From the NCBI RefSeq assembly GCF_010365105.1, contig NZ_JAAFGZ010000018.1:1-64000 (forward strand): 64,000 bases of DNA. Direction: 5' to 3'. This DNA comes from Polaromonas sp. Lineage in GTDB: Bacteria > Pseudomonadota > Gammaproteobacteria > Burkholderiales > Burkholderiaceae_C. A program made the translations under genes and the position numbers. Under the pieces are notes generated by a model. The model saw nothing but the letters and a program-made list of their open reading frames with translations, was not told the DNA's origin and made no database searches. Below are positions 26,498 through 39,461 of the stretch, piece after piece. Within the stretch, counting starts at the first letter, position 1. Every line of letters starts with the position of its first letter.

Positions 26498-26970
26498 AGG
26501 TAGCTGACCGACACGATCTCGTAGCGGCGGATGCCGCCGGGCGCCTGCACTTCGGCGCTGTCGCCCTCGTCCTTGCCGATCAGGGCTCTGGCAATCGGCG
26601 AGCCGATATTGACCAGACCCAGCTTGATGTCGGCTTCATCTTCACCAACAATCTGATAGGTCACGCTTTCGCCGGTGGCTTCGTCTTCGAGCTTTACGGT
26701 CGAGCCAAACACGACGCGCGTACCTGGCTCGAAGGTGGTGGGATCGATGATCTGGGCAGCCGACAACTTGCCTTCGACTTCCTGGATGCGGCCTTCGATG
26801 AAGCCCTGGCGGTCTTTGGCGACTTCGTATTCGGCGTTTTCGCTCAGGTCACCTTGCGCACGGGCTTCGGAAATTGCGTTGATGACCCAGGGGCGCTGAA
26901 CCGTCTTGAGGTTGTGCAATTCGGCTTTCAGCTTTTCCGCGCCGCGCTTGGTGATGGGTAAGGTGGTCAT
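26494..26970 (-). CDS. greA: transcription elongation factor GreA
   Basis: A 158-residue GreA of standard length. MTTLPITKRGAEKLKAELHNLK, EARAQGDLSENAEYEVAKDRQGFIEGRI with the acidic coiled-coil tip (D, E), and the C-terminal SPIARALIGKDEGDSAEVQAPGG are all present. It binds the RNA polymerase secondary channel and triggers cleavage of backtracked transcripts. The start at MTTLP is 51 bases inside a longer frame that lacks similarity. It is upstream of the DUF4149-like gene and downstream of carB; greA after carB is a common order in this group. Confidence 0.96.
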   Translation of the reverse strand: MTTLPITKRGAEKLKAELHNLKTVQRPWVINAISEARAQGDLSENAEYEVAKDRQGFIEGRIQEVEGKLSAAQIIDPTTFEPGTRVVFGSTVKLEDEATGESVTYQIVGEDEADIKLGLVNIGSPIARALIGKDEGDSAEVQAPGGIRRYEIVSVSYL

Positions 26971-27089
26971 GTTTTGGTCCTGCAAAATGCGAAACCGCCA
27001 CCAGTCACCTGGCAGCGGCATGTTTGATCGTCTTGACGTTTTAGTTTAATGCATGTTGGGCAAGGTCAACCCGGTGTTTCACCTGATCG

Positions 27090-30314
<3,225 letters not shown>

Positions 30315-30322
<8 letters not shown>

Positions 30323-31496
30323 TCTTCTTCTCCTGGCTTTGCGCCATCAGCGCCGTGAAGCGGTCGAACAAGTAGGAAATATCGTGGGGTCCGGGCGACG
30401 CCTCAGGATGGCCCTGGAAGCAGAACGCCGGCTTGTCGGTGCGGGCCAGGCCCTGCAGCGTGCCGTCGAACAGGCTGATATGCGTGGGTCGCAGATTGGC
30501 GGGCAGCGTGGTTTCATCAACCGCAAAACCGTGGTTCTGGCTGGTGATGCTGACACGGCCGGTGTCCAGGTCTTTGACAGGATGGTTGGCGCCGTGGTGG
30601 CCAAACTTCATCTTGAAGGTCTTGGCACCGCCGGCCAGCGCCATGATCTGGTGACCCAGGCAGATGCCGAAAGTCGGGATACCGGTTTCGATCAGTTCGC
30701 GCACCGCGTCAATGGCGTAGTCGCAGGCCTGAGGATCGCCCGGGCCATTGGCCAGGAAAATACCGTCGGGCTGGAGTTTAAGCACATCTGCAGCCGAGGT
30801 TTGCGCCGGCACCACCGTGATGCGCGCGCCGCGCTCGGCCACCATGCGCAGGATGTTTTTCTTCACGCCAAAGTCAAACGCCACCACATGAAAGCGGGGC
30901 GTGATCTGCACCCCATAACCCGATCCGAGTTTCCACTCGGTCTGCGTCCATTCGTAGGTGTGCTTGACCGACACCACCTTGGCAAGATCGAGTCCGTCCA
31001 TGCTGGGCGCGGCCTTGGCGGTGGCAAGCGCCTTGTCGATGACCATCTGGCTGATGGTTTCGCCAGGCGCGAGCGCCAGGATGCAGCCATTTTGCGCGCC
31101 GTGGATGCGCAGGTGGCGCGTTAGCTGGCGGGTGTCAATGCCGGCAATCGCCACGATGTTTTCGCGGATCAGGTATTCAGCCAGCGTCATTGACGCGCGA
31201 AAGTTTGACGCGATCAGCGGCAAGTCCTTGATGATCAGGCCGGCGGCATGGACTTTGCTGCCTTCGACGTCTTCGGCATTGATGCCGTAGTTGCCGATAT
31301 GCGGGTAAGTGAGGGTGACGATCTGCTGGCAATAGCTCGGGTCCGTGAGGATTTCCTGATAGCCGGTCATGGCGGTGTTGAACACCACCTCGCCGATCGT
31401 GGCACCTAGAGCGCCAATCGAATTGCCAATAAAGACTGTGCCGTCTGCGAGCGCCAGGATGGCGGGCGGGGTATTTCCCTGAAGAGACAAAAGCAC
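30315..31496 (-). CDS. carA: carbamoyl-phosphate synthase small subunit
   Basis: A 393-residue glutaminase subunit. The N-terminal domain has [16 protein letters not shown] and [26 protein letters not shown]; the C-terminal class I amidotransferase domain has [11 protein letters not shown], the nucleophile Cys in TFGICLGHQ and the His-Glu pair in [13 protein letters not shown]. It splits glutamine and feeds ammonia to CarB for arginine and pyrimidine synthesis. Length and motifs are intact, unlike carB just downstream. A promoter-like sequence and a hairpin lie in its roughly 130-base leader. Confidence 0.96.
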
Positions 31497-31531
31497 TGGG
31501 TTCTCCGGTTGTGTACGGTTCGCCCAAGCGT

Positions 31532-31562
31532 CCGCAAAAAACGTCTTGTCAGACTCTTGCGG
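31532..31562 (-). promoter_or_regulatory. stem-loop in the carA leader
   Basis: CCGCAA and TTGCGG bracket the element, and GTCT-TGTC-AGAC forms an inner stem; on the transcribed strand the structure includes GUUUU before the closing arm. It lies about 35 bases upstream of carA. Pyrimidine or arginine dependent attenuation of car operons is known in other bacteria, but no leader peptide or antiterminator is clear here. Confidence 0.35.
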
Positions 31563-31627
31563 GCTGCTTTTGTGAAGGGATTTGCTTGGTTTGCGCTCGG
31601 GCGAAGCTGGGATTTGAAAAGCCCCCG

Positions 31628-31633
31628 ATTATA
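31628..31633 (-). promoter_or_regulatory. carA: consensus -10 box, probable carAB promoter
   Basis: TATAAT on the minus strand, a perfect -10 hexamer, about 130 bases upstream of carA. The -35 region 17-18 bases further upstream is poor (GGCCGT), so an activator may be involved. It lies between carA and the end of the TrmH-type gene, in the only gap of this stretch. Confidence 0.4.
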
Positions 31634-31646
31634 GCTTGCTGGTTTA

Positions 31647-32429
31647 TTACACGGCCAGCGCGCTGGCATACAGGCAGATGGCGGCGGCGGCGGCCACATT
31701 CAGCGATTCCTCGCCGCCGGGCTGGTCGATGCGCACCTTCAAACTGGCTCTAGCCATGAGGTCATCGCTCACGCCCTGCCCTTCATGGCCCATAGCCCAG
31801 GCGCAAGGCATGGGAATGGTTTGCTGGTGCAAGAAACTGCCGTGGTGCGAACTGGTGACGACAATCGGCACTGTCAAATTCGCCAGCACCGCGGGCTCGA
31901 TGCCTTCGACCAGCCGCAGGGCAAAATGTGCGCCCATGCCGGCGCGCAGCACCTTGGGCGACCACAACGCGGCCGTTCCCTTGAGCGCGATGATCTGGCT
32001 GAAGCCAAAAGCCGCCGCACTGCGCAAGATGGAGCCGACATTGCCGGCGTCCTGCACGCGGTCCAGGATGACCGATGCCGCGCCGGGCTGGAGTTCGGGC
32101 ACTGCGGGCAGTTCGAGCACGAAGCCCATGCGCGCCGGCGATTCGAGCCCGCTGATCTCGGGCAGCAATGCATCGGCTATCACTATGTTTTTCATAGCTA
32201 CTTGTGCCCACTCAGCATGCGCAAGAGGCCAAAAAGACTCTGAAAATACGGCCAGAACAGGTTTCAGGCCGCGCGCCAGTGCGGCGCGGCACAGGTGGTC
32301 ACCTTCCAGCCAGACACGGCCTTGCTTGCGGTAAGCGGTGTTGTCGTGCGACAGCCGGTGCAGGTCCTTGACGAGGATGTTGTCGCGCGACGAAACATGC
32401 GTGACGGGAACGGAAAAACCGCTGCTCAT
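31647..32429 (-). CDS. TrmH/SpoU-family RNA 2'-O-methyltransferase
   Basis: A 260-residue SPOUT methyltransferase. An N-terminal substrate-binding part ([33 protein letters not shown]) is followed by the knot domain with motif 1 [22 protein letters not shown], motif 2 [10 protein letters not shown] and motif 3 [19 protein letters not shown]. It probably methylates a ribose in rRNA or tRNA with SAM; RlmB-like. The start MSSGFSV overlaps the rnhB stop as ATGA, so I prefer it to the longer frame. The segment [18 protein letters not shown] is encoded by repeat copy D. Confidence 0.9.
   Translation of the reverse strand: MSSGFSVPVTHVSSRDNILVKDLHRLSHDNTAYRKQGRVWLEGDHLCRAALARGLKPVLAVFSESFWPLAHAEWAQVAMKNIVIADALLPEISGLESPARMGFVLELPAVPELQPGAASVILDRVQDAGNVGSILRSAAAFGFSQIIALKGTAALWSPKVLRAGMGAHFALRLVEGIEPAVLANLTVPIVVTSSHHGSFLHQQTIPMPCAWAMGHEGQGVSDDLMARASLKVRIDQPGGEESLNVAAAAAICLYASALAV
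32183..32246 (+). repeat. copy D of the dispersed repeat, inside the TrmH-type gene
   Basis: ACTATGTTTTTCATAGCTAC, TTGTGCCCACTCAGCATGC, GCAAGAGGCCAAAAAGACTC. Compared with copy C, the ATAGCT-n-CTTGTGC and TGCGCAA blocks agree. Its orientation and frame relative to the host gene are the same as for copy C (both encode A-M-n-n-I-V on the minus strand). Confidence 0.65.
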
Positions 32430-33043
32430 CGCAACACCCCGGCCACGGGCGCGAACGAACGCCGGTGCTGTGGACATGCGCCGTGCTGGCGCAAGGCAGC
32501 CAGGTGTTCAGCTGTGCCATAACCCTTGTGACCGGCAAAACCGTACTGCGGGTACTGCAGGTGATAGTCGCTGCACCAGCGGTCGCGGTAGACCTTGGCG
32601 AGAATTGACGCCGCCGAAATGGCCGGCACCAGTGCATCGCCCTTGACAATCGCCTCCGCCAGGATCAGCAGCCGGGGCAGCTGGTTGCCATCGACCAGCA
32701 CCTTGGACGGCTTGAGCCGCAGGCTTTCCACCGCCCGCTTCATGGCCAGCAGCGTCGCCTGCAGGATGTTCAGGCGGTCAATTTCTTCCACGCTCGCCAT
32801 GGCAATCGAGCAGCACAGCGCCTTGGCCTGGATTTCGTCGTACAGCTTCTCGCGCCGCAGCGCCGTGAGTTTTTTTGAATCCGCAAGGCCCGCAACGGGA
32901 TTGAACGGGTCCAGAATGACGGCCGCCGCCACGACTGGCCCGGCCAGCGGCCCACGCCCGGCCTCGTCGACACCGGCCATCAAGCCAGGCGTGTCCCACG
33001 AAAAGACAGCCTGCTCAGGTTTCAAGAATTTTCTGGATTGCAT
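32426..33043 (-). CDS. rnhB: ribonuclease HII
   Basis: About 205 residues with the RNase HII signature [24 protein letters not shown] (catalytic Asp-Glu), [23 protein letters not shown] and [28 protein letters not shown]. It removes ribonucleotides from DNA. The start is uncertain: ATG at 33043 overlaps lpxB by 29 bases; a TTG about 14 bases further in, or an ATG at 33082, are alternatives. The overlap places it in the lpxD-fabZ-lpxA-lpxB-rnhB operon, the classical order. Confidence 0.93.
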   Translation of the reverse strand: MQSRKFLKPEQAVFSWDTPGLMAGVDEAGRGPLAGPVVAAAVILDPFNPVAGLADSKKLTALRREKLYDEIQAKALCCSIAMASVEEIDRLNILQATLLAMKRAVESLRLKPSKVLVDGNQLPRLLILAEAIVKGDALVPAISAASILAKVYRDRWCSDYHLQYPQYGFAGHKGYGTAEHLAALRQHGACPQHRRSFAPVAGVLR

Positions 33044-34244
33044 CGGTGGCCAGTTGGGAAGTGTCGCGCTGCAGTTCGACATGAAGTTGGGTGAATCGAT
33101 GTTCGACGGCCCTTATTTTCTCGGGACTTGACGATTTTGCATCAACCCATTCACGCAGCGCCTGCGCCAGTGCCACGGGCGAGGCCTGCTCCTGCAGCAG
33201 TTCAGGCACGACAAAATCACGGCACAAAATATTCGGCAGGCCGACCCAGGGCTGCAGTTGCTTGCGTCGCATGATCTGCCACGACAGCCAGTTCATGTTG
33301 TAGGCAATCACCATGGGCCGCTTGAACAGCGCCGCTTCCAGCGTCGCAGTGCCGCTGGCGATCAAGGTGACATCGCAGGCCGCCAGCACCGTGTGCGACT
33401 GGCCCGCAACGATCTGCACGTGGGCGCGGATGCCGGCCTGATCAGCGAGTTCCTCAATCCGGCCTTTCAGCGCCGGAATCGCCGGCACTATGAATTGAAT
33501 AGCGGGGTGTGACCGTTTGAGAAGCGCTGCAGCCTGGAAGAATCGCAAGGCAAGGGACTCGATTTCGGATTTACGGCTGCCCGGCAAGATGGCGACGACC
33601 GTGTCCTCGTTGCGCAAGCCCAGCGCCTGCCGGGACGCCTGTCGGTCAGGCTGCATCGGAATCACGGCCGCCAGCGGATGACCGACATAGGTTGCGGCAA
33701 TCCCGTGCGCCGCCAGCAGCGCCGGCTCGAACGGAAAGATGCACAGCACATGGTCCACGCTGGCTTTTATTTTTCCCACCCGGTCGGCCCGCCAGGCCCA
33801 GATCGAGGGGCAGATGAACTGCATTGTCTTGACGCCCTCAGCCTTCAGCGCCGCTTCCAGCCCGAGGTTGAAATCAGGTGCATCGATGCCGATAAAAATA
33901 TCGGGACGCTGCCCCAGGCCCGTCAACAAGCGCTTTTTCAGTTGCTCGCGGATGCCGGAAATTTCGCGGTAGTGGCGCAGCACCTCGACATAGCCGCGCA
34001 CTGCCAGTTTTTCGCTCGGCCACCAGGCCTCGAATCCCCGACGGACCATTTGCGCACCGCCGATGCCGCCAGACTTCAGCGTGGGCCAGCGCGACTTGAG
34101 GCCGTCAAGCAGCAAGCCTGCCAGCAGGTCACCCGAAGTTTCACCTGCGACCATGGCAATGTTGGGAGCCGAGGGTGCGTTTGTTGAACCAGCAGAAGGT
34201 CCCTCCTTGCTCTGGGGCGGCGGAGGTCGTGGCGCAGCCGACAT
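33015..34244 (-). CDS. lpxB: lipid-A-disaccharide synthase
   Basis: About 409 residues. [71 protein letters not shown] and [25 protein letters not shown] are family blocks. It joins UDP-2,3-diacylglucosamine and lipid X in the cytoplasmic leaflet. The N-terminus carries an unusual Pro/Ser/Gly-rich stretch of about 25 residues before NIAMVAGE, which is not conserved. I choose ATG at 34244; a TTG at 34262 overlaps lpxA slightly more. Confidence 0.95.
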   Translation of the reverse strand: MSAAPRPPPPQSKEGPSAGSTNAPSAPNIAMVAGETSGDLLAGLLLDGLKSRWPTLKSGGIGGAQMVRRGFEAWWPSEKLAVRGYVEVLRHYREISGIREQLKKRLLTGLGQRPDIFIGIDAPDFNLGLEAALKAEGVKTMQFICPSIWAWRADRVGKIKASVDHVLCIFPFEPALLAAHGIAATYVGHPLAAVIPMQPDRQASRQALGLRNEDTVVAILPGSRKSEIESLALRFFQAAALLKRSHPAIQFIVPAIPALKGRIEELADQAGIRAHVQIVAGQSHTVLAACDVTLIASGTATLEAALFKRPMVIAYNMNWLSWQIMRRKQLQPWVGLPNILCRDFVVPELLQEQASPVALAQALREWVDAKSSSPEKIRAVEHRFTQLHVELQRDTSQLATDAIQKILET

Positions 34245-34251
34245 TGCGGCC

Positions 34252-35064
34252 CTAGCGAACAATTCCGCGCTGCGGCGAGGTTTGCTCTAAAAATGAAAGC
34301 ATCATCTGCACGTCTGGCTCGGATTCAGGGTGCTTTTCAGTCAATTCAGCGATTCGCTTCCTGGCCAGATCCAGTGTCAATCCATCACGGTAGAGCGCCT
34401 TGTGCATGGCCTTGACCGCTGAAATTCGGTCGGCCGAAAAACCACGGCGGCGCAGTCCTTCAAAGTTCATCGACCGCGCCTTGGCCGGCTGGCCCTGGCA
34501 CATGACAAATGGGGGCAAATCGGCCAGCAACACCGAGGAAACGGCGGTAAAACTGTGGGCACCCAGCCGCACGAACTGATGCACTCCGGTGAAGCCGCCC
34601 AGGATCACCCAGTCGTCAATATGTACATGGCCGCCCAGCGTGGTGTTGTTGGCAAAAATCGTGTGGTTGCCCACCACGCAGTCGTGCGCTACATGCACGT
34701 AAGCCATGATCCAGTTATCGTTGCCCATGCGGGTCACGCCCAGATCACCGGGCGAGCCGATGTTGAAGGTGCAGAACTCGCGAATTGTGTTGCGGTCGCC
34801 AATCACCAGCTCGCAAGGCTCGCCGGCGTATTTCTTGTCCTGTGGCACACCGCCCAGCGCGTTGAACTGGAAAATCCGGTTGTCGCTGCCAATACTAGTG
34901 TGGCCTTCGATCACGCAATGCGCGCCGACCGTGGTGCCTGCGCCTATCCTGACATGGGGGCCAATCACCGTATAAGGCCCGACGGTCACCGAACTGTCAA
35001 GCTGGGCCTGGGGGTCAACCAGAGCCGTCGCATGGATGCCCGAAGGCGCGGCTGGCAGCGTCAT
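34252..35064 (-). CDS. lpxA: UDP-N-acetylglucosamine acyltransferase
   Basis: A 270-residue left-handed beta-helix protein: repeated hexapeptides from residue 8 ([38 protein letters not shown]). The catalytic His lies in [17 protein letters not shown], and the C-terminal helical part has [24 protein letters not shown]. It attaches the first R-3-hydroxyacyl chain to UDP-GlcNAc in lipid A synthesis, using acyl-ACP made in the same pathway as FabZ substrates. Ten bases separate it from fabZ. Confidence 0.96.
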   Translation of the reverse strand: MTLPAAPSGIHATALVDPQAQLDSSVTVGPYTVIGPHVRIGAGTTVGAHCVIEGHTSIGSDNRIFQFNALGGVPQDKKYAGEPCELVIGDRNTIREFCTFNIGSPGDLGVTRMGNDNWIMAYVHVAHDCVVGNHTIFANNTTLGGHVHIDDWVILGGFTGVHQFVRLGAHSFTAVSSVLLADLPPFVMCQGQPAKARSMNFEGLRRRGFSADRISAVKAMHKALYRDGLTLDLARKRIAELTEKHPESEPDVQMMLSFLEQTSPQRGIVR

Positions 35065-35074
35065 GACCGCGCCC

Positions 35075-35515
35075 TCAGGCCACCGTGCGCATGGTGCACA
35101 TCAGTTCGGCCTCGCAGGCCAGGTTTCCGTCCACGCGGCACACACCTTTGAATTTGAAAATACCTGCTTTCATGCGCAGCAATTCAACATCCATGATCAA
35201 CTGGTCGCCCGGGCCGACCGGACGCTTGAAGCGCGCGCCGTCGATACCGGCGAAGTAATAGACCGTCTTGTCGTCGGGCGTGACGCCCAGCGTGGAAAAC
35301 GACAGCAGCGCCGCCGCCTGTGCCATGGCCTCGATCATCAGCACGCCGGGCATGACCGGATGCTTGGGGAAATGGCCCATGAAAAAAGGCTCGTTGATGG
35401 TGACGTTCTTCAGCGCCTTGATGCTTTTCCCGGTTTCAATCTCCAGCACCCGGTCGACCAGCAGGATGGGATAACGGTGCGGCAATAACTTGAGAATCTG
35501 GTGAATGTCCAACAT
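35075..35515 (-). CDS. fabZ: 3-hydroxyacyl-ACP dehydratase
   Basis: A 146-residue hot-dog fold enzyme: [23 protein letters not shown], the catalytic His in [20 protein letters not shown] with Glu in the same block, and [11 protein letters not shown]. It dehydrates 3-hydroxyacyl-ACP in fatty acid elongation and competes with LpxA/LpxD for the same acyl-ACP. Its first 106 bases lie inside the end of the lpxD frame, an unusually long overlap. Confidence 0.96.
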   Translation of the reverse strand: MLDIHQILKLLPHRYPILLVDRVLEIETGKSIKALKNVTINEPFFMGHFPKHPVMPGVLMIEAMAQAAALLSFSTLGVTPDDKTVYYFAGIDGARFKRPVGPGDQLIMDVELLRMKAGIFKFKGVCRVDGNLACEAELMCTMRTVA

Positions 35516-36582
35516 GATTTTTCTTCTTTGAGGCTTTCCTGCAGTTGCAGCAGGGTTTTTTCTGTTTGTTTGAGCCGATCACGCAACGCATGGAGATGCT
35601 TGAGCGTGGCGGCATTTTTTTCCCAGGCGACATTGTCGTCGATGGGAAACAGGCCGGTGTAGTGGCCAGGCTTCAGCAGCGACCGGGTCACGGTCGTGGC
35701 AGCCGAGACATGCACGCCATCGGCCAGCCGCAAATGGCCCAGCACGATCGCGCCACCGCCCACGGTGCAATGCGCACCAATCGTCGCACTGCCGGCGACG
35801 CCGGCGCAGCCCGCCATCGCGCTATGTTGGCCAACGCGTACGTTGTGGCCGATCTGCACCAGGTTGTCGAGCTTGACGCCGTCTTCGAGCACCGTGTCCT
35901 GCAGGGCGCCCCTGTCAATGCAGGTATTGGCGCCGATTTCCACATCACTGCCGATGCGCACCGCGCCCAGCTGTTCGATCTTGACCCACTGGCCTGCGTG
36001 CGGTGCAAAGCCGAATCCATCCGCACCAATCACGGCGCCGGGATGGATGATGCAGCGCTCGCCGATACTGCAGCCGTCAGCCACTGTGACGCGCGCCGAC
36101 AGCCGGCTGCGTGCGCCAACAGCGGCGTTCGCGCCTATGACGCAGTGGGCGCCGATACGCACGCCTTCGCCAATCACCGCACCGGCATCAATGCAGACGA
36201 AAGCGCCTATCGACACATCCGCGCCAATACGGGCGGTCGGATCAATGATGGCGCTCGAATGGATAACCGGCGCGGCATCAGGCGCATGCAGCCGTTTCCA
36301 TAGCTGGGTGACCAAGGCAAAGTAATGGTAGGGATCGTCCACGACGAGGCACGGACCACGCTTCACCGCGGCATCACGCGCAGAAGGCGCGACGATCACA
36401 CAGCCCGCCGCGGATTGTGCAAGCTGCCCGAGGTACTTCGGATGGCTGAGGAAAGTCAGTTCGTTGGGACCCGACGCTTCCAGCGTTGACAGCCGGTCAA
36501 TCAGCAAATCCGGATTACCCAGCAGTTCGGCCGGCACCTGGTCGGCCAGAAGCCGGGTGATGTCAGCGAGTTTAAGCGTCAT
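35410..36582 (-). CDS. lpxD: UDP-3-O-(3-hydroxyacyl)glucosamine N-acyltransferase, C-terminus extended into fabZ
   Basis: The frame gives 390 residues. The N-terminal uridine-binding domain ([31 protein letters not shown]) is followed by a hexapeptide beta-helix ([23 protein letters not shown]), the catalytic His region in [22 protein letters not shown] and the C-terminal helix [22 protein letters not shown]. LpxD usually ends soon after this helix. Here the frame continues for about 45 residues ([10 protein letters not shown] and on), which are plainly fabZ DNA read in the wrong frame. A lost stop or small indel near 35520-35560 is possible. The enzymatic domain is intact. Confidence 0.9.
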   Translation of the reverse strand: MTLKLADITRLLADQVPAELLGNPDLLIDRLSTLEASGPNELTFLSHPKYLGQLAQSAAGCVIVAPSARDAAVKRGPCLVVDDPYHYFALVTQLWKRLHAPDAAPVIHSSAIIDPTARIGADVSIGAFVCIDAGAVIGEGVRIGAHCVIGANAAVGARSRLSARVTVADGCSIGERCIIHPGAVIGADGFGFAPHAGQWVKIEQLGAVRIGSDVEIGANTCIDRGALQDTVLEDGVKLDNLVQIGHNVRVGQHSAMAGCAGVAGSATIGAHCTVGGGAIVLGHLRLADGVHVSAATTVTRSLLKPGHYTGLFPIDDNVAWEKNAATLKHLHALRDRLKQTEKTLLQLQESLKEEKSCWTFTRFSSYCRTVIPSCWSTGCWRLKPGKASRR

Positions 36583-36606
36583 AAAGGAGCGGCCCTTCCC
36601 ACGCCC

Positions 36607-36630
36607 ATGCGTATGCGTATGCGTATGCGC
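36607..36630. repeat. short tandem hexamer ATGCGT x3-4 between skp and lpxD
   Basis: ATGCGT is repeated three times, followed by ATGCGC, in the 59-base gap between skp stop and lpxD start. The unit length is a multiple of three, but the tract is not coding. It lies just upstream of an AAGGAGC-like ribosome-binding site for lpxD. Confidence 0.6.
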
Positions 36631-36641
36631 GCCACCGGAAA

Positions 36642-37148
36642 TTACTTGGAAGCGTTCAGCGCCTTGATCACCTTGTCAGTGATGTCATGCTTGGGGTTCA
36701 CGTACACCGATTCCTGAAGAATCAAGTCGTATTTTTCGGTTTCTGCCAGGGTTTTGACGACCTTGTTGGCGCGCTCGATGACCAGTTGCAGTTCTTCATT
36801 CTTGCGGGCGCTCAGGTCTTCCTGGAATTCCCGGCGCTTGGTCTGGAAGGTGCGGTCCTGGTCGACCAGTTGCCGCTGGCGCAAGGTGCGCTGGCTTTCC
36901 GCCAGCGTCGGCGCTTCACGCTCGAACTTGTCCGATTGCGTCTTCAACTGGGCGCCAAGGTCGGTCAGCTCCTTTTCACGCTTGCTGAACTCCTGCTCCA
37001 GCTTGGTCTGGGCTGCCTTGGCTGAATTGGCTTCCCGGAAAATGCGGTCGAGGTTGACGACGCCCACCTTGAATTCCTGCGCGCTGGCCGAAAAGCCGGC
37101 AACCGCAATCACCAGGCCGAGGAGAATTTTGCTGGAAAAATTTTTCAT
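36642..37148 (-). CDS. skp: periplasmic chaperone Skp/OmpH
   Basis: A 168-residue protein with a signal peptide ([18 protein letters not shown]). The mature part has [29 protein letters not shown], a long basic coiled coil and a C-terminal [29 protein letters not shown]. Skp is a trimeric jellyfish-shaped chaperone that holds unfolded outer-membrane proteins for delivery to BamA, the gene directly upstream; the two share one base at stop/start. Confidence 0.94.
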   Translation of the reverse strand: MKNFSSKILLGLVIAVAGFSASAQEFKVGVVNLDRIFREANSAKAAQTKLEQEFSKREKELTDLGAQLKTQSDKFEREAPTLAESQRTLRQRQLVDQDRTFQTKRREFQEDLSARKNEELQLVIERANKVVKTLAETEKYDLILQESVYVNPKHDITDKVIKALNASK

Positions 37149-39448
37149 TAGAAAGAGGTACCAATTTGGAATTGCAAACGTTCGATTTTATCGCCGGCCT
37201 GTTTACGCAGCGGCACGGCATAGGCAATGCGAAGCGGGCCCACAGGAGAAATCCAGCTGATGCCCAGGCCGGTTGAAGCCCTGAGTCCATCGGGGCCGCT
37301 GAGTTTATAGCTGTCCTTGAACACGTTGCCGGCATCGACAAATCCGTACATGCGCAAGGTACGGTCGTTTCCGGCGCCCGGAAACGGTGCGATCAGTTCG
37401 GCGTTGAACGTCAGCTTTTTCGGTGCACCGACTGAAAGGTCGGAACTGTCGCGAGGGCCCAGCGATCCCTGCTGGAAACCGCGCACCGAGCCCAGACCAC
37501 CTGAATAGTAATTCTTGAACAATGGATAAGGCTGGCCGTTCAGCCCTTTACCCCAGCCGAGTTCGCCGTTCAAGGCCACTGTGAATTGCTTGTTCAGCGG
37601 AATGTACTGCTGGATCTGGTAATTGGCGCGCACAAACCTGATGTCACCGGCAATACCCCAGTCGCCATAAACGCGTTGGAAACGTCCGGAGGTCGGCACC
37701 AGGGCACTGTCTCGGCTGTCGCGCGACCATCCCACGGTCAAGGGAATGGAATTGCTTTTTTCGCCGAATTTATTGATGTAGTCCTGGTAGCTGACCGGCA
37801 GGTTGGTGCCGGGAACGATCGTCAGTGACTCGTAGCCGGAGCCAAAATACACCGTGTCGGTTTCGGTGAACGGAACACCGAAACGGATGCTCGCGCCGCG
37901 CGTTTTCAGTTTGTAGTCGCCGCCCTGCCCGGACAGCGGCTGCGAGGTCCGGTCGTAGACATCGATTGAGCGCGAAATGCCGTCGGCCGTGAAATACGGA
38001 TCGATCGTGCTCAAGACCAACTGGCGATTCGACTTGCTGGTGTTGACTTCAATGCCCAGGTAGTTGCCCGAGCCGAAAACGTTTTCCTGCTTGATGCCGA
38101 ACATCAGCGAAACGCTGTCAGCGCTCGAGTAACCGGCGCCAAGTTGCAGATTGCCAGTGGGCTTTTCAGCCACGTTGACCGTGATGTCCACCTGGTCAGG
38201 CGTGCCGGTGACTTCCTGCGTTTCCACATTCACCTCGGTGAAGAATCCCAGGCGGTCAACGCGGTCGCGCGAAAGGCGGATCTTGTCGCCGTCGTACCAG
38301 GACGATTCGAACTGCCGGAACTCGCGGCGCACGACTTCATCGCGGGTGCGGTTGTTGCCCGACACATTGATTCGCCGCACATAGGCCCGGCGTGAAGGCT
38401 CGGCCTGCAGCGTGAAGGCCACGCGGTTGTTCGCACGGTCAATGTCAGGAACCGCCTCAACCTTGGCAAAGGCGAAGCCGAAAACGCCGAAATAGTCGGT
38501 AAAGGCCTTGGTGGTTTCGGCCACCGCATCGGCGTTGTAGGGCTCGCCGGGCTTGATGACAACCAGGGACTTGAATTCTTCCTCCTTGCCCAGGAAGTTG
38601 CCTTCCAGCTTGACGCCAGACACCACGAAACGCTCGCCTTCTGTCACATTCAGCGTGATCGCAATGCTCTGCTTGTCGGGAGAAATCGCCACCTGCGACG
38701 TGTCGACCTTGAACTCCAGGTAGCCGCGCGACAGGTAATAGGAGCGCAGGGCTTCAATGTCGGCATTCAGCTTGGCGCGCGAATAACGGTCTGACTTGGT
38801 ATACCAGCTCAGCCAGCCGCCGGTGTCCAGGTCGAACAGGCCGAGCAATGTTGACTCGCTGAACGCCTTGTTGCCGGTGATGCGGATTTCCTTGATTTTT
38901 GCCACGTCACCTTCGACCACGTTGAAGGTCAGGTTGACGCGGTTGCGCTCGATCGGCGTGACGGTCGTGATGACCTCGACGCCGTACAGGCTCTTGTTGA
39001 TGTACTGGCGCTTGAGTTCCTGCTCGGCCTTGTCGGCCAGCGCCTTGTCGAAGGGCTGGCCGTCAGCGATACCGGCATCTCGAAGGGCCTTTTTCAGCAC
39101 TTCCTTGTCAAACTCCTTGGTGCCGACAAAGTCCACGTCAGCGACGGTGGGACGCTCTTCGACAATCACCACCAGCACATCCCCATTGACTTCAAGCCGC
39201 ACATCCTTGAAAAGGCCCAGGCCGAACAAGGCGCGAATGGCGCTCGAACCCTTTTCGTCGTTGTAGGTTTCACCCGCCCGGAAAGGAAGCGAGGCAAAAA
39301 TGGTGCCCGGCTCGACGCGCTGCAGACCTTCGACCCGGATGTCCCGGACGGTGAAAGGATCGACGGCCCAGGCTGTATTGGCGATCAACAGGCTGGCCGC
39401 GATGGCGCAGACAGCACGAACTTGGAAACGTTTGAATTGCTTTTGCAT
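37148..39448 (-). CDS. bamA: outer-membrane protein assembly factor BamA
   Basis: A 766-residue Omp85 protein. Signal peptide RAVCAIAASLLIANTAWA, five POTRA domains (first starts VDPFTVRDIRVEGLQRVEPG), and a 16-strand barrel with the conserved loop 6 motif SVRGFQQGSLGPRD and a terminal aromatic residue (FQIGTSF). It folds and inserts beta-barrel proteins. The start at MQKQFKRF keeps a correct signal peptide; a longer frame to 39499 overlaps nothing useful. It sits between rseP and skp, the usual order. Confidence 0.97.
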   Translation of the reverse strand: MQKQFKRFQVRAVCAIAASLLIANTAWAVDPFTVRDIRVEGLQRVEPGTIFASLPFRAGETYNDEKGSSAIRALFGLGLFKDVRLEVNGDVLVVIVEERPTVADVDFVGTKEFDKEVLKKALRDAGIADGQPFDKALADKAEQELKRQYINKSLYGVEVITTVTPIERNRVNLTFNVVEGDVAKIKEIRITGNKAFSESTLLGLFDLDTGGWLSWYTKSDRYSRAKLNADIEALRSYYLSRGYLEFKVDTSQVAISPDKQSIAITLNVTEGERFVVSGVKLEGNFLGKEEEFKSLVVIKPGEPYNADAVAETTKAFTDYFGVFGFAFAKVEAVPDIDRANNRVAFTLQAEPSRRAYVRRINVSGNNRTRDEVVRREFRQFESSWYDGDKIRLSRDRVDRLGFFTEVNVETQEVTGTPDQVDITVNVAEKPTGNLQLGAGYSSADSVSLMFGIKQENVFGSGNYLGIEVNTSKSNRQLVLSTIDPYFTADGISRSIDVYDRTSQPLSGQGGDYKLKTRGASIRFGVPFTETDTVYFGSGYESLTIVPGTNLPVSYQDYINKFGEKSNSIPLTVGWSRDSRDSALVPTSGRFQRVYGDWGIAGDIRFVRANYQIQQYIPLNKQFTVALNGELGWGKGLNGQPYPLFKNYYSGGLGSVRGFQQGSLGPRDSSDLSVGAPKKLTFNAELIAPFPGAGNDRTLRMYGFVDAGNVFKDSYKLSGPDGLRASTGLGISWISPVGPLRIAYAVPLRKQAGDKIERLQFQIGTSF

Positions 39449-39461
39449 GAATTGGTAGGAG

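Noticed and set aside
33488..33535. Repeat-like sequence in lpxB (ACTATGAATTGAATAGC)
   Set aside because: Head matches the repeat, but the middle is poor and LpxB has no extra residues here compared with E. coli, so chance or codon constraint is equally likely.
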